This document shows positions 9,146-17,947 of a stretch of 64,000 nucleotides of DNA, one piece after another. The position numbers and the translations under genes were made by a program. The notes beneath the pieces were generated by a model. The model searched no databases. It had not been told where the DNA came from and saw nothing but the letters and a program-made list of their open reading frames with translations. Every line of letters begins with the position of its first letter. The first letter of the stretch is position 1. This DNA is from Peptoniphilus gorbachii (GTDB lineage Bacteria > Bacillota > Clostridia > Tissierellales > Peptoniphilaceae). The DNA lies in contig NZ_JAFBDH010000004.1 of NCBI RefSeq assembly GCF_016908115.1, forward strand, positions 62,001 to 126,000, written 5' to 3'.

Positions 9146-9659
9146 TTTTTTCCTTATAAGTGTAAATGTATGGCACATTTCTGTAGTAATCGCCATAATT
9201 TAAACCATAGCCAACAATAAAAATATCATCAATTTCAAAGCCAACATAATCAGCAGATACATCTGCTTCTCTTCTTGAAGGCTTATCTAAAAGGACACAA
9301 GTCTTTAAGGATTTTGGCTTATAACTTAAAAGTTTTTCCTTCACTGCATAAAGAGTGTTACCTGTGTCTAAAATATCATCAACAACAAGAACATCTCTTC
9401 CCTCTATATTTGTTCTAAGTTCTGTTAAAAATCTCACTTCTCCACTAGAAGATTCACTATGTCCATAGGATGAAGTTGTGAGAAAATCTATCTCAATTAA
9501 TTTATCAATCTCTCTAACTAAATCTGCTGCAAAAATAAAGCTACCCCTTAAAAGAGAAATGACTACGAAATTATCGTCGAAGTCTTCTGTAATTTTTTTG
9601 CCCAGACTTTCTACTTTTTCCTTTATCTCTTGACGAGAAAATAAAATTTGTCTTTCCAT
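9132..9659 (-). CDS. hpt: Hypoxanthine phosphoribosyltransferase
   Basis: Purine salvage: converts hypoxanthine or guanine plus PRPP to IMP or GMP. The 175 residues include the PRPP-binding loop VVDDILDTGNTL (about 97-108), the acidic pair typical of this family, and SLLRGSFIFAADL near residue 36. It is the first gene of a five-gene operon. A GGAGG site precedes the ATG, and a TGATATAAT extended -10 lies just upstream. Confidence 0.95.
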   Translation of the reverse strand: MERQILFSRQEIKEKVESLGKKITEDFDDNFVVISLLRGSFIFAADLVREIDKLIEIDFLTTSSYGHSESSSGEVRFLTELRTNIEGRDVLVVDDILDTGNTLYAVKEKLLSYKPKSLKTCVLLDKPSRREADVSADYVGFEIDDIFIVGYGLNYGDYYRNVPYIYTYKEKNETI

Positions 9660-9674
9660 AATTCCTCCAAATAC

Positions 9675-9683
9675 ATTATATCA
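9675..9683 (-). promoter_or_regulatory. Probable hpt operon promoter (extended -10)
   Basis: Read on the minus strand, TGATATAAT fits an extended -10 (TGnTATAAT) 16 bp before the hpt start. No good -35 is visible, as expected for this class. The same TTTTTTGATATAAT string recurs before the gene starting at 42618. Confidence 0.55.
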
Positions 9684-9708
9684 AAAAATGGCAAAAATTC
9701 ATCTTTAA

Positions 9709-9738
9709 TTGATAATAGAGCCCTAGCTTTGGTATAAT
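9709..9738 (+). promoter_or_regulatory. Promoter of the DUF4364 gene
   Basis: TTGATA, an 18-bp spacer and TATAAT, the latter preceded by TTTGG (extended -10). It lies 19 bp before the start of the DUF4364 gene and is divergent from hpt. Confidence 0.7.
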
Positions 9739-9756
9739 TTAAAAGAAGGTGATACT

Positions 9757-10275
9757 ATGGAAAAAAGTTCCTTTGAACTTGCATTAAATAAATTATTAAT
9801 TCTATACATTATAGATAATTTCAACCATAAGCTAAAGGAAAATGACCTTTCCTATTTTGTACTAGATATAGAGCTTTTTAATTACTTTTACTTCAAACAG
9901 TATTTAAAAGAATTAGAATCAACAGGTCTAGTCCTTTTTGACGGCGACAAAAAATATTATCTATCAGAAGATGGAGTTAATACCCTAAATATTTTTTATG
10001 AACAAATTCCTGAAGAAAACATAAAATTTTTAGACGAAAAAATAGAAATTTATGGCCACGAACTAGTCCTAAAAAATTCAGTTTTAGCAGAAACTTTTGA
10101 AGAAAAGGGTGCAAACTACGCCAATCTAAAAATAAAAGACGACGAAATAGATATTTTAGACTTAAAAATTGAAACATCAGATAAAATAATGGCAAAAAAA
10201 ATTTCTGCAAACTTTAAAAAGAATGCAGAAAATATTTATTCGGAAATATTAAAAATTTTGACAGAAGAAAATTAG
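9757..10275 (+). CDS. DUF4364 family protein
   Basis: A 172-residue protein. The N-terminal ~70 residues look like a winged helix (a helix pair, then YLKELESTGLVLFDGDKKYY, a typical recognition-helix and wing region), followed by a mixed alpha/beta domain. It matches my memory of DUF4364, a conserved clostridial family thought to be DNA-binding; no function is established. It is monocistronic with its own promoter and terminator. The 125 bp after it hold only the terminator and no credible gene. Confidence 0.75.
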   Translation: MEKSSFELALNKLLILYIIDNFNHKLKENDLSYFVLDIELFNYFYFKQYLKELESTGLVLFDGDKKYYLSEDGVNTLNIFYEQIPEENIKFLDEKIEIYGHELVLKNSVLAETFEEKGANYANLKIKDDEIDILDLKIETSDKIMAKKISANFKKNAENIYSEILKILTEEN

Positions 10276-10342
10276 AATCGGAAGGCTCATTGAATTATGG
10301 ATTTTAGAAAAATTGATTTAGAAAGTCTTTAGGTGGCAAGAT

Positions 10343-10377
10343 AAAAGGCTATGAGTTTTAATACTCACAGCCTTTTT
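10343..10377. terminator. Bidirectional terminator
   Basis: AAAAGGCT-A-TGAGT against ACTCA-C-AGCCTTTT, with a short TTTTAAT loop and T tracts on both strands. It serves the DUF4364 gene (+) and the ABC permease (-). Confidence 0.8.
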
Positions 10378-10401
10378 TATTTCTGGTTAACATAAAAATT
10401 G

Positions 10402-12882
10402 TTATTCTAAACTTCTTATTCTATCTACAAGACTGTTATTGCTATGCTTTTTATAGAACCTACCTGTAAATATTATCCCAATAATTATATTTACTGAGTT
10501 TACAAGTATAAGTGGCAGAATTACAAATTTATAAGAAGTCCACTGAGTCTGTTCCATAAAATCCATCAAGATAAATTTATCTACAAGAAGCATAATGAGA
10601 AAAGAAAATATTAAGCCACATAAAGAATAAATCAAATTCTTTTTCACTAAATATTTTTTAATATTTTTCTTTGTCATTCCAATTGCTTCAAGGATTGATA
10701 AGTTCACCATGTTTCGTAGTATTTCAGTAGCAATAACGTTAATAAAGTTAAGCACCGATATTAAGAACAATACTATAGACAAACTATATCCAGCAAATTC
10801 TATTAGGCTTTTGAATTCCATTGTAGATTTGATCTGAAGATCCCTTGAATCGTAGGAAAAGTCTGGCTCATTTTCAAAAGTTTTTAATAGATTATCAAAG
10901 TTTTCCTTTTCACTATCCTCTACATCAAATCCATAGGACATTATACTCTTATCTCCTGTGAGCTCTTTATACTCATTCGGCTTCATATAGATGTATTCCA
11001 AACTTAAAGTAGGACTAGATTCGTCATTTATATCTTCCTTAATTACAGTGAAATATCTAAGACCATTTGAAAAATTATATTCAACTTTCCCCATAACTTG
11101 GACTTCTTTGACCTTATTATTAACATTGATTTTTATTTTATCACCAGCTTTAAATGCAGATTTTTTATCTCCATATTCTCCTATGATAACATAATTTCCT
11201 GTTTTCCATTTGTCTTTATCAAATTCTACATCTATAAATTTTTGTTTGTTTATTAAATAATCATCTATTCCTAATAATATTGGAGCAACTTTATTATCTT
11301 CTATTTTTATATCTGGATAATCGTATTCATAACCATAGTAGTATAAAGCTCCCCCAGCTTTAAATCCCTTTTGATTTTCTATTTCATCAATGAAATTATC
11401 CTTGATACCGTCCTCACTTCCTGAGTACATATACCTAAAATATTTTGGGCTTGCTATATTATAGTCCGTTACAATTACATCAGAAATTCCCTTTTCTAGA
11501 TCAATATTACCAGTATAAGTTAAAACACTGTTTAAAATAACAGCGGATAGACTCATAGATAGAATAATTGAAATAAATCTAAATTTATTGGAAAATACTT
11601 GCCTTCTAGCAAGCTTTCCTAGAGAAATATCCTCGCTTTTATATTTCTTTTTTATCGTGGTCTCATTGTATCTGCTGGCATCTATTGGAGAAACTTTTGC
11701 CGCATACCTTGCAGGTCTCATAACTGATAGAAATACTGTAAGCAAAGTGAAGGCTGTCGAAAATAAGATAATTAAGATTATTACCATGAGTGATAATTTT
11801 ACATCCGTTAACATCTCATTATTTGCAAATATTTTATTTAAAATAACTTTTCCAATAGAAATCCCTACTATATCTCCAACTATTATTGCTGGAAGTGCGA
11901 CTGCTAAAGACTCTAGATGAACAAGTTTTTTGATTTGTGGCTTTGTCATTCCAATTGTTTTTAAAAGGCCCAGAAGTTTAATATCTTCATTTACGGATAT
12001 CTTAAAAATATTGTTTATTATTAAGTAGCCTGCGACTATTACCAAAATCAAAAAAGCTAAGAAGGGTAGAAATGTTTTAAAATCAAAACTACTATCACCA
12101 GATAAAAGATATGCAAAGTTAACACCAATCCTTATTTCTTTGTCGGATAGATTTCCAGGGTCATCTACCACTTTATAACCATTTCTCTCTGCAATTTTTA
12201 AAAGTTTATCCCTTATCATAAAGGAATTCTTTAGCATTACTTCCACGTCATTATTATTTTCTGGAAGGGATAATTTATCTACATAAGCTTTTGATAAATA
12301 GATTTGTCCTACACCAACATTTGAGTCAATAGGATTTTGAAAGGTTCCAGATATAATAAATGTTCCTATTTTCTTTTCTATAATTTCACCTGTGTAAGGT
12401 TTTTCAATATTGAAAGGAACTTCTATCTCTTCACCAATTTCTCCTTTATAACCTAATTTTTTAGCAGTTGCTAAATCTATAAATACTTGGTTATCTTTTT
12501 CTGGAAACTCCCCCTTAACTTTTTCTATTAGAGACCATTCAAATCCTTTTTTGTCCATATAGGATAGTTCCGCAGTCACTTTTTCATCATCAAGTATTCC
12601 AACTTTCTCTCTTATTGAAAATTCCTTTATGTCTTTATCCTTGGATAAAATACTTATGTCTTTGTCAGAAAGTTCTTTAAAAGAGCCATGGCTGATTGTG
12701 CCAATAGTTTTCATCGTTTGAGTTTCCATGCTTTTTCCTAAACCTATGGCTACGGAAAACAGACTTGTAAATAGTATAGAAGTCAAAGCAATTGCTAATA
12801 AGAGAATATTTCTCCTACTTTTATTTGCATTTAAAATACTTTTTGACAGACGTGCTATATAAGCTTTATTTTTGACTTTCAT
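10402..12882 (-). CDS. ABC transporter permease, double FtsX domain
   Basis: Integral membrane part of a MacB-like exporter. One membrane segment lies at about residues 20-45, then a ~200-residue outside domain, three segments (about 270-400) forming the first FtsX domain, another anchor near 435, a second outside domain, and three C-terminal segments forming the second FtsX domain. The start is ambiguous: an ATG seven codons upstream (12903) is possible, but the ATG at 12882 overlaps the ATPase gene by only 17 bp. It is co-transcribed with the ATPase and next to a two-component system, as in peptide-antibiotic detoxification or lipoprotein/peptide export modules. The substrate is not readable. 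Confidence 0.87.
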   Translation of the reverse strand: MKVKNKAYIARLSKSILNANKSRRNILLLAIALTSILFTSLFSVAIGLGKSMETQTMKTIGTISHGSFKELSDKDISILSKDKDIKEFSIREKVGILDDEKVTAELSYMDKKGFEWSLIEKVKGEFPEKDNQVFIDLATAKKLGYKGEIGEEIEVPFNIEKPYTGEIIEKKIGTFIISGTFQNPIDSNVGVGQIYLSKAYVDKLSLPENNNDVEVMLKNSFMIRDKLLKIAERNGYKVVDDPGNLSDKEIRIGVNFAYLLSGDSSFDFKTFLPFLAFLILVIVAGYLIINNIFKISVNEDIKLLGLLKTIGMTKPQIKKLVHLESLAVALPAIIVGDIVGISIGKVILNKIFANNEMLTDVKLSLMVIILIILFSTAFTLLTVFLSVMRPARYAAKVSPIDASRYNETTIKKKYKSEDISLGKLARRQVFSNKFRFISIILSMSLSAVILNSVLTYTGNIDLEKGISDVIVTDYNIASPKYFRYMYSGSEDGIKDNFIDEIENQKGFKAGGALYYYGYEYDYPDIKIEDNKVAPILLGIDDYLINKQKFIDVEFDKDKWKTGNYVIIGEYGDKKSAFKAGDKIKINVNNKVKEVQVMGKVEYNFSNGLRYFTVIKEDINDESSPTLSLEYIYMKPNEYKELTGDKSIMSYGFDVEDSEKENFDNLLKTFENEPDFSYDSRDLQIKSTMEFKSLIEFAGYSLSIVLFLISVLNFINVIATEILRNMVNLSILEAIGMTKKNIKKYLVKKNLIYSLCGLIFSFLIMLLVDKFILMDFMEQTQWTSYKFVILPLILVNSVNIIIGIIFTGRFYKKHSNNSLVDRIRSLE

Positions 12883-13543
12883 TATTTTCCACCAGCCTTC
12901 CATCTTCTATCCTTAAAGTTTTTTCTGCAGCTTGAGCGACGGCATCATCGTGAGTAATCATAAGAATAGTATTTCCAAGCTCTTTATTAATCTTTTTTAG
13001 TAAATAAACAACTTGGGAAGATGATTTTGAATCTAAATTTCCTGTAGGTTCGTCAGCTAGAATTAAAGATGGTTTGGTAACCAAGGCTCTTGCTATGGCA
13101 ACCCTTTGTTGCTGTCCACCTGATAATTCATTTGGCATTTTATTTTTTTGATCACTTATTTCAAGTATATCTATTACGGAATCAACATATTTCTTATCTA
13201 CTTTGTCCCCATCAAGACCAAAGGGAATAATTATATTCTCATATACATTTAGCATGGGCAAAAGATTATATGCTTGAAAGACAAAACCAATATTTCTTCT
13301 CCTAAAAATGGTTCTCTCATCATCTTTCAATGCATAAATGTCGGTATCATCAATTAAAACTTTTCCGCTTGTAGGATAATCGAGTCCTCCTAATAAATGT
13401 AATAGGGTTGATTTACCAGATCCGCTTGCTCCAATTATAGAAATAAATTCTCCTTTTTCCACATCGAAAGATACTCCGTCAAGAGCTCTTACTTCCACGT
13501 CATTTGTTTTATAATATCTTTTTAAATTTTCTACTTTTAACAT
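12866..13543 (-). CDS. ABC transporter ATP-binding protein (LolD/MacB type)
   Basis: ATPase of the exporter encoded with the next gene. Walker [10 protein letters not shown] (about 38-46), the Q-loop region [10 protein letters not shown], signature LSGGQQQR, Walker [10 protein letters not shown] and the H-loop MITHDD are all present in 225 residues. The ATG at 13543 is chosen over a GTG three codons upstream because AGAGGTGAT is then correctly spaced. The promoter region upstream carries 11-12 bp direct repeats that probably bind the neighbouring response regulator. Confidence 0.93.
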   Translation of the reverse strand: MLKVENLKRYYKTNDVEVRALDGVSFDVEKGEFISIIGASGSGKSTLLHLLGGLDYPTSGKVLIDDTDIYALKDDERTIFRRRNIGFVFQAYNLLPMLNVYENIIIPFGLDGDKVDKKYVDSVIDILEISDQKNKMPNELSGGQQQRVAIARALVTKPSLILADEPTGNLDSKSSSQVVYLLKKINKELGNTILMITHDDAVAQAAEKTLRIEDGRLVENNESQK

Positions 13544-13564
13544 ATCTATCACCTCTTTACATTT

Positions 13565-13609
13565 AATATAACATTCATATCTTACAAAGTGCTTACAAGA
13601 CTTCTTACA
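13565..13609 (-). promoter_or_regulatory. Direct-repeat operator and promoter of the ABC exporter
   Basis: Read on the minus strand, TGTAAG occurs at 13609-13604, 13597-13592 and 13586-13581, spaced 12 and 11 bp. A TATATT -10 (13570-13565) follows 10 bp after the last copy. Head-to-tail repeats with ~11-bp period ending ~10 bp before the -10 are the classic layout for OmpR/PhoB-family activators. The regulator encoded at 14492-15145 is the likely ligand (inference). Confidence 0.6.
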
Positions 13610-13618
13610 GTTTTGTAA

Positions 13619-13647
13619 GAAAAAAGACTTCTCACAAGGGGAAGTCT
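13619..13647 (-). terminator. Terminator overlapping the histidine kinase 3' end
   Basis: On the minus strand AGACTTC (13647-13641) pairs with GAAGTCT (13631-13625) and is followed by TTTTTT. The stem includes the last codons and stop of the kinase gene, and separates it from the ABC promoter only ~40 bp away. Confidence 0.7.
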
Positions 13648-14504
13648 ACTGAAAATTTTATTCTATTTTCGTCTAAAGACGCTCTTATATTTCCACCATG
13701 TTTTTCTATAATTTCTCTGGCTATAAAAAGGCCTAAACCCAAACCATCCTTTGAAACGGAATTTTTTCCTCTATAAAATCTTTCAAATATCTTTGGCAAA
13801 GTTTCTTCTGATATGTCTTCGCACTCATTTTCTATGTCTAAATTATAGTTTAGGTAAGATTTATAAACTGAAATATTAATAGTAGATCCCTTTGGCGAGT
13901 ATTTTATAGCATTATCTACAAGATTGTGGATGGCTTCTTTAAGCCATCTTTCGTCCAAATTGAAAATTAAGTCTTCGGCTTTTAAATCTATGATTATACA
14001 TTTTTCATCTAATATTACTTTAAATTCTCTCAAAACATCTTCTACTAGGTCTTTTAAATTTGCTTGATGTTTTTGAAGTCCTATAATATCCGATTCAAGC
14101 CTAGATGATTTTACTAGGTTTTGTATTAAAAATTCTAGTTTATTAAGCTCATACTTTATAATTTCAAGATACTCATCTTTCGGATCATCTTCTAAAAGAC
14201 TAATGTATAAAGAAAGGTTGGTAATGGGTGTCTTTGTTTGGTGTGATATATCTGCTATTAAATCTTTTGTTTTGTTTTTTTCTGTACTTATCTTCTTTTC
14301 TTTTACTTGATTTGAATATAGAAATTTAATGAGCTTTGATTTTATTTTAGATAATTCCTTTTCATCAAATTCTGTAATTTCTAAATTTCCATCCAAAGCC
14401 TTATCAATATAGTCTGAGAGTTCACGCATTTCACCTATCAAGACAATATATTTATATAAAAGAATTCCGATTACAATTACTAGAATGCCTACTAAAAATT
14501 CCAT
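13632..14504 (-). CDS. Sensor histidine kinase with minimal sensor
   Basis: A 290-residue kinase. One clear N-terminal membrane helix (about residues 3-22) is followed directly by a short linker and the dimerisation domain with phospho-accepting histidine in DISHQTKTPIT (about residue 88). The ATPase domain shows NLVDNAIKYSP (N box) and GLGLGLFIARE (G box). Almost no residues lie outside the cell, so a ligand is probably not sensed directly. In related Bce-type modules the kinase reads the state of the ABC transporter, which fits the adjacent exporter (inference). It overlaps the regulator gene by 13 bp. Confidence 0.9.
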   Translation of the reverse strand: MEFLVGILVIVIGILLYKYIVLIGEMRELSDYIDKALDGNLEITEFDEKELSKIKSKLIKFLYSNQVKEKKISTEKNKTKDLIADISHQTKTPITNLSLYISLLEDDPKDEYLEIIKYELNKLEFLIQNLVKSSRLESDIIGLQKHQANLKDLVEDVLREFKVILDEKCIIIDLKAEDLIFNLDERWLKEAIHNLVDNAIKYSPKGSTINISVYKSYLNYNLDIENECEDISEETLPKIFERFYRGKNSVSKDGLGLGLFIAREIIEKHGGNIRASLDENRIKFSVDFPL

Positions 14505-15145
14505 TTATATCCAACTCCAAAGACTGTTTCTATTGGGTCATAGGGTTTTAATTTATTTCTTATTCTAGAAATGTTGACACTAAGAGTATTCTGATCAATA
14601 AATTCATCATCTATTCCCCAAACAAAATCAAATAGTAATTCTTTAGTAATAACTTGAGACTTATTTTTTATCATGTAGTATAAAATTTTTGTCTCTGTTC
14701 TTGTGAGATCTATATTTTTATTATCTACATAGAAAGTATTTTCATTGAAATTAAAGTCTAGACCATCTTTCTTATAAAGATTTAAATCACAAGATGCTAT
14801 TTTTTCAAATGCTCTTTTTATCTTTGCCTCTAATATTCCCAAAGAAAAAGGTTTTGTTAGATAGTCGTCTGCCCCTAAATTTATGGCTGAAATTATATAT
14901 GCCTCAAGATCTATAGCAGATAAAACTATAATAGGAATTGATGAAGATTGTCTAGTATATTTTATTATTTCAAGCCCATCTCCATCTGGTAAGTTCATAT
15001 CAAGTAAAATCAAATCCGCATCATCAATAAAATTTTTAGCCTCACTAATTGTGTTTACAGAAAAAATTTCATATTCTTTATTTAAGGCTATGGAAATTCC
15101 TTTATTTAAATTTATATCATCTTCAATTATTAGTATCTTCTTCAT
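14492..15145 (-). CDS. Response regulator, OmpR/PhoB family
   Basis: DNA-binding partner of the overlapping kinase, 217 residues. Receiver domain: IIEDD at the N-terminus, the phosphorylated aspartate in LILLDMNLPDGDG (about residue 50), a conserved switch region and TKPF lysine. The C-terminal winged helix has LTRTETKILYYMIKN and SRIRNKLKPYDP. It is expected to bind the ~11-bp repeats in front of the ABC exporter genes. Confidence 0.92.
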   Translation of the reverse strand: MKKILIIEDDINLNKGISIALNKEYEIFSVNTISEAKNFIDDADLILLDMNLPDGDGLEIIKYTRQSSSIPIIVLSAIDLEAYIISAINLGADDYLTKPFSLGILEAKIKRAFEKIASCDLNLYKKDGLDFNFNENTFYVDNKNIDLTRTETKILYYMIKNKSQVITKELLFDFVWGIDDEFIDQNTLSVNISRIRNKLKPYDPIETVFGVGYKWNF

Positions 15146-15209
15146 AATCTATCCCTGAAAATTTTTTTACTCCTCAAAAAAATTCTGCCTTATAACTCTT
15201 ATAAAAAAT

Positions 15210-15215
15210 ATTATA
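15210..15215 (-). promoter_or_regulatory. Possible -10 of the two-component operon
   Basis: TATAAT on the minus strand 64 bp before the regulator start. No convincing -35 was found, so this is tentative. The rest of 15146-15280 is AT-rich with nothing else recognisable. Confidence 0.35.
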
Positions 15216-15280
15216 CAACATTTTAAAAATGAATATTTGCAAATTGTTTTATTCTGTAAATTTAAATAAATATTTGTAAA

Positions 15281-15307
15281 AAAATAAAGCCGCTGGGACT
15301 TTATTTT
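15281..15307 (-). terminator. Terminator of the P-type ATPase operon
   Basis: A 9-bp stem, AAAATAAAG/CTTTATTTT, with a 9-nt GC-rich loop, 34 bp after the ATPase stop on the minus strand and followed by a T run. Confidence 0.6.
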
Positions 15308-15341
15308 GTAATTTGATTTTTAAATTTTTTAAATTCTAATT

Positions 15342-17417
15342 TTATACTCTATAGGCCCTCATATTTCTTCCTGCAATGGCAACTGTTGATGCGTTGTGAA
15401 GGAAGGCTGAATTTGTATTTGTGAGATGTCCTGTTACTCCAAGGGCAATTAAAGCACTATTAAAGGAAATTATCTTTCTGTAACTTCTATGAACTCTCTT
15501 TTCCAATTCTTTAGAAATTTTTATCACATCAATAAGTTCTTTTAGGGAGTCGGACTTTATTGATATGTCTGCAATTTCTTTTGCAATATCTGCGCCTTCA
15601 TGCATAGATATTCCTACATCGGCTGATGATAGTGCAATGGAGTCATTAATTCCGTCGCCAATCATGACAACTGTTCTGCCCTCTGCCTTTTCTCTATCCA
15701 CATATTCTTTTTTTTCTTCAGGTAAAACTTGAGCCTTATAATAATCTAAGTCAAGTTTTTCTGCCACTGCTCTTGCAGAATTTTCTGCATCGCCAGTTAG
15801 CATGGCAATTTTTGTGAATCCAAGCTTTCTCAAGGAATCAATTGTATATTTTGCATCTTCTCTAAGAGGATCGTCTATGCAAATTACTGCAATTAATTTT
15901 TCATCAAAGGCAAGATATAAAAGTGAATAGTCTTCCTTTAATTTGTCAATTTTATTTTTTTGCGCTTCATCTATTTTTATATTTTCATCTTCTAAGATGA
16001 AGTGAGCTGAACCAATTAGGGCTTCCTTTTCGCCAATTTTTGATCTTATTCCATGAGCGACAATGTACTCAGGCTTTGAGTGCATTTCTTCATGATTTAA
16101 ATTTTTATCTTTTGCTGCTTTTACAACGGCATTTGCTATTGAATGTGGGAAGTGCTCTTCAAGACAAGCTGCAATTCTTAGACATTCGTCTTCATCATTG
16201 TCATAAAAAGCTATAACTTTTTCAACTTTTGGCTCTGACTTTGTAAGAGTTCCTGTCTTGTCAAAAATTATTGAATCTGCTTGGGCAAGTTTTTCTAAAT
16301 ACCTTCCACCCTTTACTAGGATTTCTCTTTCTGATGAAGAAGAAATTGCCTTCATAGTTGCAATTGGTATTGTAAGTTTAAGTGCGCAGGAAAAATCCAC
16401 CATTAAGAAGGATTTTGCCTTGATAAAATTTCTAGTCAAGAGATAAGTTATTCCTGCTCCAAAGAAAGAATATTTTACAATGGAGTCTGCTATGGAGTCT
16501 GCCTTTTTCTCAGCAAGAGATTTATTTTTTTCGCTCTCGCCAATTAATTCAATTATATGATTTATTCTGGATTCGTCATATTTTTTCCTTGTCCTAACTA
16601 GTATGGCACCTTCTTCTAAAACTGTGCCTGCAAAGACAGTCTTGCCTTCCTCTTTTTTAACAGCAAGGGACTCTCCAGTAAGAGAAGATTCATTTACCAT
16701 GCCATAGCCCTTAAGAATTTCGCCATCTACTGGTATTGTTGAACCCATGTTGACTTCTACAACTTCATTAATTTCAAGGTCTTCTAATTTTTTAAGATAT
16801 TTCTTGTCGCCTTCAATGACAAAAACTTTTTCTACATTTAGTTTAAGAGATTGTGCCAGGTCGTCCTTTGATTTTTTTAGAGTGTAGTCCTCTAATTCTT
16901 CTCCAAGTTCTAGGAGGAACATAATATTACCTGCATCGCCAAATTCCCCATCAAGAATAGAAATTCCAATTGCCGCTGCATCTAAGACTTCAACCTTTAA
17001 TTTTCTATCTCTAAGACTTTTTATGCCAGCCTTAATATAAGGAAGAGCCTTTATAAGAACACCAATTGGTCTAAGTGGCATAGGCAAAATATGGGCGAAG
17101 AAAATTCTCCTATAAATTGCGTCACGAAAAATGTGGAAAAGCTCTCTATCCTCTTGTGGCACAAAGTCTGCATCATCAATTTCAAAATCTCTTAAATCTT
17201 CTAAATCAAAGTCTAAAATAAATTTTGCAATTTTTGGCAAGTAACTTTCTTCATAATTTACTGTAATTGAATTTGCAAGAGGAGAAATCTTGCAAGATTT
17301 TACACCAGATAATTCTTCAATTTTATATTTTAATTTATTTACATCGCAGTCTCTAAGTTTGTCTATATATAAAAATCGACATCTGCCTAGAGTTCTACTG
17401 GCAATACTTGCTTTCAT
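15342..17417 (-). CDS. Heavy-metal translocating P1B-type ATPase
   Basis: Pumps a transition metal across the membrane at the expense of ATP. In 691 residues: an N-terminal HMA-like region (about 1-75) lacking a CxxC metal site, the actuator motif TGES, the phosphorylation site DKTGTLT, a PHS histidine-proline element and GDGINDS. The intramembrane metal motif is SCALKL rather than the CPC of copper and cadmium/zinc pumps, a variant known from CtpC-like pumps. The metal therefore should not be assumed; Mn, Zn or Fe are possible. A DUF6110-like small gene lies one base upstream in the same operon. Confidence 0.92.
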   Translation of the reverse strand: MKASIASRTLGRCRFLYIDKLRDCDVNKLKYKIEELSGVKSCKISPLANSITVNYEESYLPKIAKFILDFDLEDLRDFEIDDADFVPQEDRELFHIFRDAIYRRIFFAHILPMPLRPIGVLIKALPYIKAGIKSLRDRKLKVEVLDAAAIGISILDGEFGDAGNIMFLLELGEELEDYTLKKSKDDLAQSLKLNVEKVFVIEGDKKYLKKLEDLEINEVVEVNMGSTIPVDGEILKGYGMVNESSLTGESLAVKKEEGKTVFAGTVLEEGAILVRTRKKYDESRINHIIELIGESEKNKSLAEKKADSIADSIVKYSFFGAGITYLLTRNFIKAKSFLMVDFSCALKLTIPIATMKAISSSSEREILVKGGRYLEKLAQADSIIFDKTGTLTKSEPKVEKVIAFYDNDEDECLRIAACLEEHFPHSIANAVVKAAKDKNLNHEEMHSKPEYIVAHGIRSKIGEKEALIGSAHFILEDENIKIDEAQKNKIDKLKEDYSLLYLAFDEKLIAVICIDDPLREDAKYTIDSLRKLGFTKIAMLTGDAENSARAVAEKLDLDYYKAQVLPEEKKEYVDREKAEGRTVVMIGDGINDSIALSSADVGISMHEGADIAKEIADISIKSDSLKELIDVIKISKELEKRVHRSYRKIISFNSALIALGVTGHLTNTNSAFLHNASTVAIAGRNMRAYRV

Positions 17418-17418
17418 A

Positions 17419-17730
17419 TTAGTCTTCTACTTTTACTTCTACTTCTTCTGAAACTTTTTCCTTTTCTTCTGCTACTTTTTCAATGTCAAGTTCAGCTTTT
17501 CTTTCAGCTTCTTTTCTTTCATCTTCAGCTTTTTTTACCTTAGCTTCTGCAACTATATCTTCAGTTGAAACTTTTAAATTTTCAACGCTTTTATCTATGC
17601 CTTCTTTAATTTTAAGTCCTTGTGTCACTGTAGATACAGCGAGTTTTTTTGCACTTTGTGATGAAAGAATTTTTCCACCAAGAGCTCCTGCCACAAAACC
17701 CAATCCTAAATTAATTAATTTTTTGTTCAT
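17419..17730 (-). CDS. DUF6110-like small protein, ATPase partner
   Basis: 103 residues: an N-terminal glycine-rich hydrophobic stretch (LGLGFVAGALGGKIL, about residues 6-20), then a lysine/glutamate-rich helical tail ending in EVKVED. I relate it to DUF6110, which often precedes heavy-metal P-type ATPases in clostridia (family memory, moderate certainty). The frame is open 15 codons further up, but GGAGG lies 7 bp before the ATG at 17730, which fixes the start. It may anchor or chaperone the pump; no function is established. Confidence 0.7.
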   Translation of the reverse strand: MNKKLINLGLGFVAGALGGKILSSQSAKKLAVSTVTQGLKIKEGIDKSVENLKVSTEDIVAEAKVKKAEDERKEAERKAELDIEKVAEEKEKVSEEVEVKVED

Positions 17731-17783
17731 TTCATAACCTCCTATATTTACAATAATATTATCATTTACCGCCATTAATAATT

Positions 17784-17816
17784 AAAAATATTACTTTCGG
17801 AAATCGTAATATTTTT
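17784..17816. promoter_or_regulatory. Perfect inverted repeat before the metal-ATPase operon
   Basis: AAAAATATTAC and GTAATATTTTT form a perfect 11-bp inverted repeat around an 11-bp centre that itself reads TTTCGGAAA. It lies between the terminator of phoR and the DUF6110/ATPase operon. It may be an operator for a metal-responsive repressor or, less likely, a second weak terminator. Confidence 0.5.
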
Positions 17817-17829
17817 AAAATTCCAAGAA

Positions 17830-17856
17830 AAAGACTGGCTCATAAAGCCAGTCTTT
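17830..17856 (-). terminator. Terminator of the pst-pho operon
   Basis: An 11-bp stem, AAAGACTGGCT/AGCCAGTCTTT, with a 5-nt loop. It is followed on the minus strand by a T-rich tract, about 90 bp after the phoR stop. Confidence 0.85.
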
Positions 17857-17947
17857 AAGGAGTTATTAAAATGCAAGAGCAAATTATTTCTAATTATATT
17901 TTACCTTTCTCTTTTGTCTTTTTATTTAACATTTTCACTTTATATTT

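Noticed and set aside
10300-10332. 11-codon frame between the DUF4364 gene and its terminator
   Set aside because: Too short and without a ribosome site; probably random or a remnant.
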